Source: Marinobacterium lutimaris (lineage in GTDB: Bacteria > Pseudomonadota > Gammaproteobacteria > Pseudomonadales > Balneatricaceae). Taken from it: 64,000 bases of DNA. How positions within the stretch are numbered: position 1 is the stretch's first letter; every line of letters begins with the position of its first letter. The stretch is taken from positions 372,001 to 436,000 of the forward strand of contig NZ_FNVQ01000001.1 in assembly GCF_900108065.1 (NCBI RefSeq), written 5' to 3'. Below, piece by piece: positions 57,054-64,000 of the stretch. The notes under the pieces were generated by a model. The model saw only the letters and a list, made by a program, of their open reading frames with translations. It did not search any database and was not told the origin of the DNA. The translations under genes were made by a program, and so were the position numbers.

Positions 57054-58412
57054 GTGTCTGATTTTGATTACGATCTTTTTGTCATAGGTGCCGGCTCCGG
57101 CGGTGTACGTGCCGGGCGTATGGCTGCGGGCCGTGGTGTTAAAGTGGCCATAGCGGAAGATCTTTACCTGGGGGGCACCTGTGTCAATGTGGGCTGTGTG
57201 CCGAAGAAGCTCTACGTTTACGCCTCCCATTACGCAGACGGTTTCCATGAGGCCAAGGGGTTCGGTCTCAACGCCGGTGACGTAAAGTTCGACTGGCCGA
57301 CCCTGAGAGATAACAAAAAGTCAGAAATTGCCCGGCTGAACGGCATTTACGGCAATATGCTGCGCAACTCCGGTTGTGACCTGATCGATGGCCGCGCCGT
57401 GATCACCGGGCCGAACAGCGTCGAGGTGGCGGGCAAGACCTACACTGCAGAGCGTATTCTGGTCGCCACTGGTGGCTGGCCGTTCGTGCCGGAGTTTCCG
57501 GGCAGTGAGCATGTGATCAGCTCCAACGAGGTGTTCGATCTGGAGTCTTTCCCCAAGAAAGTGATCGTGGTTGGCGGCGGCTACATCGCGGTCGAGTTTG
57601 CCGGCATCTTTGCTGGCCTCGGGACCGAGACCGAACTGCTGTATCGTGGCGATATGATCCTGCGTGGCTTTGATGAAGAGATTCGCCAGTTCACCGCCAA
57701 AGAGATCGCCAAGAAGGGGGTTAACCTTTCGCTCAACACTAATGTGGTGCGCATCGATAAGCAGGCCGATGGCTCGTTACTGGTCGAGCTGACCGACGGT
57801 CGCAGGGTTGAAGCGGATCAGGTTCTCTATGCTACCGGCCGTACGCCCAAGACCCAGGGGCTGGGGCTGGAAGAGGTTGGCGTGACGCTGGCTGATAACG
57901 GTGCGATCAAGGTCAATGAAAACTTCCAGAGCTCGGTGCCGTCGATCTACGCGATCGGTGATGTAATCGACCGGGTGCAGTTGACCCCGGTTGCCCTCGC
58001 CGAGGGGATGGCGCTGGTGCGTCACCTGTATGCCGAAGGCAGCGCCAAGGTGGATTACGAGTTGATCCCTACCGCCGTGTTCTGCCAGCCGAACATTGGT
58101 ACCGTCGGTATTACCGAAGAGCAGGCGCGCGAGCGTTACGCCGAGATCGAGGTGTACAGCTCGGAGTTTCGTGCCATGAAACACACCCTGAGCGGCAGCG
58201 ATGAGCGCACCCTGATGAAGCTGATCGTGGATAAAGCCAGTGACAGGGTTGTGGGTGTGCATATGGTCGGCGACGAGGCCGGAGAGATCATTCAGGGGAT
58301 CGCCGTTGCATTGAAAGCCGGTGCCACCAAAGCGGTATTCGACAGCACCATCGGTATTCACCCCACCGCGGCTGAAGAGTTTGTCACCATGCGTCAGCCT
58401 ACACGCAACTGA
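57054..58412 (+). CDS. gorA: Glutathione-disulfide reductase
   Basis: 452 residues from GTG 57054 (GGGAG at 57041-57045). An NADPH-dependent flavoenzyme that reduces GSSG. The FAD motif is [15 protein letters not shown]. The redox disulfide is in [19 protein letters not shown]. The second Rossmann motif is [19 protein letters not shown], and the C-terminal His-Glu pair is in [11 protein letters not shown]. The YVYAS after the disulfide marks glutathione reductase rather than lipoamide dehydrogenase. An intrinsic terminator follows. Confidence 0.95.
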   Translation: MSDFDYDLFVIGAGSGGVRAGRMAAGRGVKVAIAEDLYLGGTCVNVGCVPKKLYVYASHYADGFHEAKGFGLNAGDVKFDWPTLRDNKKSEIARLNGIYGNMLRNSGCDLIDGRAVITGPNSVEVAGKTYTAERILVATGGWPFVPEFPGSEHVISSNEVFDLESFPKKVIVVGGGYIAVEFAGIFAGLGTETELLYRGDMILRGFDEEIRQFTAKEIAKKGVNLSLNTNVVRIDKQADGSLLVELTDGRRVEADQVLYATGRTPKTQGLGLEEVGVTLADNGAIKVNENFQSSVPSIYAIGDVIDRVQLTPVALAEGMALVRHLYAEGSAKVDYELIPTAVFCQPNIGTVGITEEQARERYAEIEVYSSEFRAMKHTLSGSDERTLMKLIVDKASDRVVGVHMVGDEAGEIIQGIAVALKAGATKAVFDSTIGIHPTAAEEFVTMRQPTRN

Positions 58413-58436
58413 GCGATTCTCTGACGCGGACAAAGA

Positions 58437-58466
58437 AAACGCCAGCTTTGATAGCTGGCGTTTCTG
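58437..58466 (+). terminator. Rho-independent terminator after gorA
   Basis: An 11-bp perfect stem (58437-58447 with 58453-58463) and TTGAT loop, with TTT inside the stem end and a short T-rich tail. It probably also serves the convergent GGDEF gene. Confidence 0.8.
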
Positions 58467-58508
58467 CTTCTGCTGCGATGCTGGAGCTATCGCAACGGTA
58501 ACGGCTGA

Positions 58509-59561
58509 TCAGGCCCGGTCGATACTTGCTGTCTGTTGCAGAACAACCTGGTTGCGCCCCTGTTCTTTGGCCCGATAGAGCGCGCTGTCGGCGCGTTCGA
58601 TCAATGTTTGAGTGGAATCTCCCGACGCATAAGTGGCGACACCAAAGGATGCTGTGATCGAACTGATCACATTGCCGGAGCTTTTCTGGCGAATGCGAAT
58701 CGCCTCAATGCGTCGGCGAAGCTCCTCGGCCAGCTGCTCAGAGTCTGTCAGGCTGGCGCCAGGCATCAGCACCGCAAACTCCTCGCCGCCAAAACGTACA
58801 GGAATCAGCGGCTCCACGCATTTTTCCTTGAGGATGCGGCCGACATACTGCAGCACCTTATCGCCCATGAGATGGCCGTAGGTATCGTTGAAGTGTTTGA
58901 AGTGGTCCACATCGACGAGGATCATCGAAAAACCGGCAGGCAGATCGAGGTCGATCAGCTGGTTGATTTCCGTATCGAATACCCGGCGGTTGTAAAGGCC
59001 GGTGAGGACATCCATGCGGGCATCCTGACGGGTCTTGGTCAGCTCCTGGCGGAGCTGCTCAATCTCTTTTTGCGCCGCATCGATTTTCCGCTGGAAGCGC
59101 CGCGTGGATTCGTTGATCGCCTCGGTATTGGTGGCCAGCTCCTGAATGATCGAATCCAGTGACATGGCTGAGTCGGGATCTTCTCGAGAAGCCTGCAGCG
59201 CCGCAAAACTTTTGCGCAGCTGGTCCGAATAAGTATCTGCATCGCCCGCAACCGTGCCGGCTTGATCCTGCAGCATGGAGGTCAGTTTCAGTAGCCCTGT
59301 TAAAACCTCGCTGTTGCCTCCGGCAGTGTCGTTTTCCGCCAGGTGGTTCTGATACAGCTGTTCGCTGAGCAGGTTGGGGCAGGTGCCGTAGGTGTTCAGA
59401 GTAGTATCCAGTGCGGCATTAAGCGCCGGCACCTTTTTCGAGACGTAGGTGTACCAGAGAGCGTAGTTCAGCGGGTTGGGAGGAATGTTGTTGCGTACCA
59501 TCAGCGGCAGCGCCTCGCGCAGATAGGCGGTGGCCTGGTTGGGCGCTTCGGTGTATTTCAT
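58509..59561 (-). CDS. Cytosolic diguanylate cyclase (GGDEF)
   Basis: 350 residues from ATG 59561 (GGAGAGA upstream). The N-terminal helical domain (about 1-185) has NPLNYALWYTYVS and a coiled-coil-like stretch RKIDAAQKEIEQLRQELTKT before the catalytic domain. The GGDEF domain has DVLTGLYNRRVFD, VDHFKHFNDTYGHLMGD and the intact RFGGEEFAVL. No membrane segment. The coiled coil suggests dimerisation-controlled cyclase activity. Confidence 0.9.
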   Translation of the reverse strand: MKYTEAPNQATAYLREALPLMVRNNIPPNPLNYALWYTYVSKKVPALNAALDTTLNTYGTCPNLLSEQLYQNHLAENDTAGGNSEVLTGLLKLTSMLQDQAGTVAGDADTYSDQLRKSFAALQASREDPDSAMSLDSIIQELATNTEAINESTRRFQRKIDAAQKEIEQLRQELTKTRQDARMDVLTGLYNRRVFDTEINQLIDLDLPAGFSMILVDVDHFKHFNDTYGHLMGDKVLQYVGRILKEKCVEPLIPVRFGGEEFAVLMPGASLTDSEQLAEELRRRIEAIRIRQKSSGNVISSITASFGVATYASGDSTQTLIERADSALYRAKEQGRNQVVLQQTASIDRA

Positions 59562-59614
59562 TGCGGCTATCTCTCCTTCCTCGCTGGAATGCAACGCTAG
59601 GTTTACCTCTGGGA

Positions 59615-60778
59615 TCAGGCCGGCAGCCAGACCCTCAGCTCACGGAACCAGTCCTGGCTGTTTAACTGCTCATGAAGCTGCAGTTCCAGGCTTTTTGCCT
59701 CAATTCCAATCTGCCTTAGAAGCTCGTGCATGTCAGTGGTTGCGCGCAGTTCAAGGTCAATATACTCAGGATGATAATAAAGTATCAGCTCATATTCAGG
59801 TGTTTCTCCCGTAATTCTGCTGATCGCGGCATCAAGATGATGCTCTATCTCCGCTCTTGGCGGCATGGCAGGCAGGCTGTCATCGTGATAAGGCTGGTCG
59901 TCATAGGTGTCGATGTGGACGATGACATGGCCAATATCGTCGAAACGATCTTTCAGTTTCAGTACCGCAACATCGCCGATATAGTGCCCCTCGGCCGCGC
60001 TGAGGTGAGGGTCTACCTGAAGATGCATCTCCAGCTGGCTCTGGCTGCCCATCTGACGGCTTTTGAAGCTGTGTACGCTTACCACCCCTTCAACGGCCAG
60101 CGTTGTCGCTCTGAGCTCTTTCACGCGCTCTTCGGGTAGCGCGGTATCGACCAGTTCAGTGACGCTACGGGCGACAAGATCCCAGCCGATCTTGCCGATC
60201 AATACTGCCACCACCACGGCGGCCAGGGCATCCAGCCACCAGATGCCCATCATGGCGCCGGCAAGAGCGATCAGGACCACGACAGAGGAGAGTGCGTCGG
60301 AGCGACTGTGCCAGGCGTTGGCGATAATCAGGTCTGACTTCAACGCCTTACCGATTTTCAGCGTGTAGCGGAATATCCATTCCTTGCCCACTATGGAAAT
60401 AGCCGCAGCGCCCAGCGCCAGCCAGCCCGGTGGCGATGGCTGGGTGTCCGCTAGCAGGCGCATCACGCTTTCATAGGCGATCAGGGCGCCAACCGCGGCA
60501 AGGATGACTCCGAGTACTACCGTACCTATGGTTTCGAAGCGGCCATGGCCCCAGGGGTGATTCCGGTCGGGCGCCTGATGAGAGAGGCGCAGCACGACGA
60601 TAACGATAATGTCGGTGAATAGATCGGAGAGAGAGTGGACGCCATCGGCAACCAGGGCTGCGGAGCTGGCCAGCAGGCCGACAACGATCTTGAGGATCCC
60701 CAGCGCCAGGTCAAGAACCGAACCGATCAAGGTGACCTTCTCGGCGGCCTTGCGGCGTTGATCCAACTGTTCCTGCAT
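59615..60778 (-). CDS. Cation diffusion facilitator family transporter
   Basis: 387 residues with six hydrophobic helices in the first 215 residues and a cytosolic metal-sensing domain behind them. The metal-site motifs ADGVHSLSDLFTD (helix II) and HSRSDALSS (helix V) are intact, and NHPWGHGRFE lies between helices II and III. It exports Zn, Fe, Mn or similar divalent metals in exchange for protons; the exact metal is not readable. The C-terminal tail of about 85 residues extends beyond the usual CDF domain. Confidence 0.92.
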   Translation of the reverse strand: MQEQLDQRRKAAEKVTLIGSVLDLALGILKIVVGLLASSAALVADGVHSLSDLFTDIIVIVVLRLSHQAPDRNHPWGHGRFETIGTVVLGVILAAVGALIAYESVMRLLADTQPSPPGWLALGAAAISIVGKEWIFRYTLKIGKALKSDLIIANAWHSRSDALSSVVVLIALAGAMMGIWWLDALAAVVVAVLIGKIGWDLVARSVTELVDTALPEERVKELRATTLAVEGVVSVHSFKSRQMGSQSQLEMHLQVDPHLSAAEGHYIGDVAVLKLKDRFDDIGHVIVHIDTYDDQPYHDDSLPAMPPRAEIEHHLDAAISRITGETPEYELILYYHPEYIDLELRATTDMHELLRQIGIEAKSLELQLHEQLNSQDWFRELRVWLPA

Positions 60779-61307
60779 CGTCGGCTTCCCTATGGCGGCG
60801 TAGGCGGCAATATTACCCTGCTTTCCACACAGGGGCCAGTTGGCGCGTTGCCTGTGAACTATTACGAAAAAAACGAGTTTCGGGCCTTGACACTGTGCTT
60901 TTTGAATGTCGGGAATGTGACAATACTGAACAGTAGACAGAGCGTCGCAGATATGCCGGAAAGCGACCAGGTTGATTTGTGTTTATTATTATAAGTTGTT
61001 GTTATTTAAAGGATAAAAACAACTGGTTAAAAAATGATCAATCTGTGTGAGGCGACGGCATAGCGGGTGGTTGATGGGTATTTTGTGGCACTTTTCACAG
61101 TCTTATCCACAACAGATGTGGGTAGTGTCAGCCAGCCCCCATGGTTACTGAAGTGTTCCAGTTTTGTTAACAAAATTTTACGCTGTGGATTGCGCTATCG
61201 AAGCGGCTGAATCCAATCACAGACGAATAATTCAAATCGTTTGTTTCTAAAAGCAGATTGCCGTTATCCTCGTCCGGATAAGTCGTTTTTAAGCTCCGGG
61301 GAATGCC
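60779..61307. other. Non-coding region upstream of CDF and BASS genes
   Basis: No supported gene over 529 nt. It contains a perfect consensus DnaA box TTATCCACA (61103-61111), a 14-bp palindrome TTTTGTTAACAAAA (61162-61175) and a short inverted repeat TTATCC/GGATAA (61264-61281) near the next start. The part 60980-61070 is AT-rich. Confidence 0.6.
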
Positions 61308-62192
61308 ATGGATGTCGAATCGCTGGGAAAGTTGCTGCTCCCGTTTGCTCTGTTTCTGATGATGCTGGGCGTTGGTATAACGCTGGAGTGGCGTGATCTG
61401 GCGCGGGTGTTCCGTCAGGATGGCCGGGTGCTGCTTGCGGGCTTGACGGGCCAGATGCTGCTGTTGCCCTGTATCGGCGTTATTCTTTGTCTTGTGCTGC
61501 AGTTGCCTCCACTGGTGGCGGCGGCTCTGATGATCGTTACCCTCGCTCCTGGCGGTGTGACTTCCAATATGATCACCCTGGTAGCACGTGGTGACACGGC
61601 GCTGTCGGTGGCGTTGACGGCGGTGGGTAGCCTGATCACGCCTTTTACCTTGCCTTTGCTGACGGCGCTGGTGCTGAATTATGCGGCGCTCGGCATGGAT
61701 CTGGGCGCTTTTCCCATCCTTCCCTCCATATTCAAGCTGGCGACCGTCACGCTGCTACCCGTCATTCTGGGTGTTTGTCTGAGAGCACGATTCCCGGCGA
61801 TCTGCCAGACGCTCTACCCCTGGGTGAAGGGGCTGGCAGTACTGGGCTTTCTGGCGATGGTGGCGGTGGTGGTGCTGGCAAACCGTGAGCGTCTGCCGGC
61901 ATTGATGCAGAGTTATGCCCATGTGGCGTTATTGCTTTCTATGCTGGCGATGGCGGCAGGTGCCGGCCTGGGATGGTTCCTGGGGGCCCCGGGGAGGGTT
62001 CGGCTTACGCTGGCCGTAGAGGTCGGCATTCAGAATGCGGGTACCGCCCTGATGGTTACAGGCGCGATGCTGGGCAGTGCCGAAATGTCCGCCGTGGTGC
62101 TGATCTACGGGGTGGTGATGCAGTTGCCCGCGGCGCTGTTGATGCTGTACCGGAACCTGCCGCTGAGGCGAGCAGGCGCCGCGGCAGGCTGA
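61308..62192 (+). CDS. Bile acid:sodium symporter (BASS) family transporter
   Basis: 294 residues with about nine hydrophobic helices. BASS-type features are LPFALFLMMLGVGITLEWRD at the N-terminus, LAPGGVTSNMITLVARGDTA in the crossing-helix region, and EVGIQNAGTALMV. Members of this family carry organic acids with sodium; bacterial substrates are mostly unknown. The ATG has GGGGAA upstream. A 529-nt regulatory region precedes it. Confidence 0.88.
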   Translation: MDVESLGKLLLPFALFLMMLGVGITLEWRDLARVFRQDGRVLLAGLTGQMLLLPCIGVILCLVLQLPPLVAAALMIVTLAPGGVTSNMITLVARGDTALSVALTAVGSLITPFTLPLLTALVLNYAALGMDLGAFPILPSIFKLATVTLLPVILGVCLRARFPAICQTLYPWVKGLAVLGFLAMVAVVVLANRERLPALMQSYAHVALLLSMLAMAAGAGLGWFLGAPGRVRLTLAVEVGIQNAGTALMVTGAMLGSAEMSAVVLIYGVVMQLPAALLMLYRNLPLRRAGAAAG

Positions 62193-62270
62193 ACGGGCTG
62201 TTTTCCAGGCTTAGGGGCGGGAAATAACCAGATCAGTCTGCAGTAGAGCTCTGTGCCGCGTCGTGGAGGG

Positions 62271-62903
62271 CTAGTCGATGCCGAGGTACTTGTGGGTCTG
62301 CATGCTCAGGTACCAACGAGGATGCGCCATGCAGTAGTCAACGCAGCGACGGGTGTTGGTTTCCTGCAACGGGCCATCCATCGGCTGCAGATAGAAGTGC
62401 TCAAAGTCGAGCTCTTCAAAGCGTTCCGGTGGCGCCAGAGACTGGGGATAAACCAGTTTAAGCTCGTTACCTTGAGTCACCACTATCTCCGTGTCTGCCT
62501 TGGGGCTGACACAGATCCAGTCGATCCCTTCGGGAAGAGGGCGGGTGCCGTTGGTCTCTATGGCAATCTCAAAGCCCAGACGGTGCAGCTCATCGATGAG
62601 TGCGCGGTCCAGCTGCAGGGCGGGTTCGCCGCCTGTGCAGACCACGTAGGGATTTCCCTGGCCAAGATCCGGCCATAGACTGGCGATGCGCTCTGCCAGG
62701 GCACTGGCGTCAGCGAATTTACCACCGCCCTGGCCGCCCGTGCCGACGAAAGCGGTATCACAAAAATCGCAGATCGCGCTGGCGCGATCCTTTTCCCTTC
62801 CGCTCCATAGATTGCAGCCGGAAAAGCGACAGAACACCGCAGGGCGGCCGCTCTGTGCGCCTTCGCCCTGAAGGGTGTAGAACATCTCGTAAACGCTGTA
62901 CAT
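62271..62903 (-). CDS. queE: 7-carboxy-7-deazaguanine synthase
   Basis: A 210-residue radical SAM enzyme in the queuosine / 7-deazaguanine pathway. The cluster motif is the CX14CX2C variant (CNLWSGREKDRASAICDFC). YEMFYTLQGEGAQSGRPAVF precedes it, and CTGGEPALQLD follows. ATG 62903 has AAGG just before it and lies 4 nt after the rdgC stop, so the two genes are in one unit. The remaining que genes are not in the window. Confidence 0.93.
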   Translation of the reverse strand: MYSVYEMFYTLQGEGAQSGRPAVFCRFSGCNLWSGREKDRASAICDFCDTAFVGTGGQGGGKFADASALAERIASLWPDLGQGNPYVVCTGGEPALQLDRALIDELHRLGFEIAIETNGTRPLPEGIDWICVSPKADTEIVVTQGNELKLVYPQSLAPPERFEELDFEHFYLQPMDGPLQETNTRRCVDYCMAHPRWYLSMQTHKYLGID

Positions 62904-62907
62904 CGCC

Positions 62908-63825
62908 TTAGCGCTCCAGCTCGCCGCCAAAGGCTGCCAGCAGTTGCGGGAACAGGCGGGTGTACTCCAGGCCCAGCTGAGTCACGTCCGCATCCAGGGC
63001 GGCCAGTTCCTCTTCGGGAGCCTGCTCTTCAAGCTGGTCGCGGTACTCGTCGGTCAGCTTAAGGCGATGCAGGGTCAGGTCGTCGTGCAGAACCATGCGC
63101 AACTGCTGCTCCCAGCAGAGTGCCAGTTTGCTCACTTCCATGCCGCCTTCGATATGGGCGCGAATCTCGCTGCTGGTGAGGTCCTGTCCCTTCACCTTGA
63201 TGACACCGCCTTCATCCGCCAGCGTATCTTTGATTTCGCACTCCTGCTCCAGATCTATGCCTGCCGGCAGGTCGTGGTTGCCCATGACCCAGCCTGAGAG
63301 TGTGGCTCCCGGTGAGTCCTGGACCTCAGGTAGACGAACGCGCAGTGAGCCCAGAGCCTCACGCAGCTCGCTGAGCAGTTGTTCGGCCTTGGTAATAGAG
63401 GAGGCGTCGACGGCGATCCAGCCATGTTCGGCAGAGATCAGTGCGTGAGTTGGACGGCGGCGGGTAAAGGCGCGCGGCAGCAGTTCGAAGGTGACTTCCT
63501 CCTTCAACTGGGCGCGTTCCTTGCGGAACACCTTGCGGTCCTCCTCCTGCTCGATCTGCTCGACCTTTTCGTTCAGGGCGTCGCGTACCACGCTGCCGGG
63601 GAGGATGCGCTCCTCCTGCTGCAGGCACACAAGCAGATAGCCGGTGCTGGCGAATACCGGGCTTTCGGTCAGTCCGTAGGTGGGCGAGGTCCAGCCGGTG
63701 CGTTTCTGCTCGTGGCGGCTACAGGGCGTGAAGGGCTTGGCGAGAAGCGCCTGCTCCAGCTTTTCAGCATCGAAGTCGGTATCGGGAGTGAAGCGGTACC
63801 ATACCGCGTTCTTGAACCAGAGCAT
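62908..63825 (-). CDS. rdgC: Recombination-associated protein RdgC
   Basis: 305 residues, close to the 303 of E. coli RdgC, a nucleoid-associated DNA-binding ring that modulates RecA. The N-terminal MLWFKNAVWYRFTPDTDFDA and the later GWTSPTYGLTESPVFAS and RRPTHALISAEHGWIAVD are typical. Upstream of queE in the same orientation. Confidence 0.95.
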   Translation of the reverse strand: MLWFKNAVWYRFTPDTDFDAEKLEQALLAKPFTPCSRHEQKRTGWTSPTYGLTESPVFASTGYLLVCLQQEERILPGSVVRDALNEKVEQIEQEEDRKVFRKERAQLKEEVTFELLPRAFTRRRPTHALISAEHGWIAVDASSITKAEQLLSELREALGSLRVRLPEVQDSPGATLSGWVMGNHDLPAGIDLEQECEIKDTLADEGGVIKVKGQDLTSSEIRAHIEGGMEVSKLALCWEQQLRMVLHDDLTLHRLKLTDEYRDQLEEQAPEEELAALDADVTQLGLEYTRLFPQLLAAFGGELER

Positions 63826-63911
63826 TGCGCCTCCTGTCGGGGTTCAAAGGGATTGAAGCGAAGGCGCGCATTATTGAGTGGCTCTGCCTCAGATGCAAGG
63901 GGAGAGGAGGC

Positions 63912-64000
63912 TCAGGCCCCCTCGTAGGCCAGCAGGGTATAGACCGGCACGCCCGCTTCCTGGATCAGAGCGGAGCCTTTCAGGTCAGGCAGGTCGATCA
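63912..64000 (-). CDS. apt: Adenine phosphoribosyltransferase (3' end only)
   Basis: The last 29 codons of a minus-strand gene whose start lies beyond the window, read to a TGA at 63914-63912. The tail IDLPDLKGSALIQEAGVPVY matches the Apt C-terminal motif (compare IDLFDLGGEQRL in E. coli). Apt salvages adenine to AMP. Identification rests on this short tail. Confidence 0.6.
   Translation of the reverse strand, partial: IDLPDLKGSALIQEAGVPVYTLLAYEGA

Noticed and set aside
61103-61111. Origin of replication suggested by a DnaA box
   Set aside because: Only one perfect box is present and none of dnaA, dnaN, gidA or parAB is nearby, so an origin is not supported.

Overview
The window is a piece of a gammaproteobacterial chromosome. 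It most resembles marine, halotolerant Oceanospirillales or Pseudomonadales relatives such as Marinobacterium. This is inferred from the gene order sdhCDAB-sucAB-lpd-sucCD with a divergent gltA, the ectR/ectABC-ask ectoine locus, a class I PHA synthase, and overall protein similarity. No 16S rRNA or tRNA gene is visible, so the genus is not fixed by the sequence.

Region 1 (1-18912) is the distal part of a type VI secretion system (T6SS) cluster. It reads tssL (5' end missing), tssM, tagF, a second TssM-like gene carrying a C-terminal OmpA domain, hcp, tssA, an unrecognised cluster protein, a PAAR tip gene on the opposite strand, vgrG, a DUF4123 chaperone, a VasX-type pore-forming effector and a DUF6708 membrane protein that is its likely immunity protein. 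The vgrG-chaperone-effector-immunity genes overlap by 1 to 8 nt and look like one transcription unit.

Region 2 (18913-22750) is a disturbed accessory patch. It has short palindromic repeats, a 25-bp inverted repeat, fragments resembling effector genes, a Sel1-repeat protein, a strikingly AT-rich membrane protein, a second DUF6708 protein and a leftover copy of the Sel1 gene's 3' end. It reads as a graveyard of effector modules with retained orphan immunity-like genes. A sterol-desaturase-family gene follows.

Region 3 (24048-37115) holds the TCA-cycle genes: gltA on the minus strand, then sdhCDAB, sucAB, lpd and sucCD on the plus strand. Good promoters for gltA and sdhC and terminators after gltA, sdhB and sucD can be read directly.

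Region 4 (37214-64000) is ordinary chromosome. It has a cytochrome c5, five c-di-GMP-type regulators (one EAL/HDOD and four GGDEF, one of them with a degenerate active site), hisC, the ectoine locus with its MarR-type regulator, phaC, a fused ADP-forming acyl-CoA synthetase/GNAT acetyltransferase, azlCD, an ArsR regulator, a UspE-like protein, xthA, gorA, a cation diffusion facilitator, a BASS-family transporter, queE, rdgC and the 3' end of apt.
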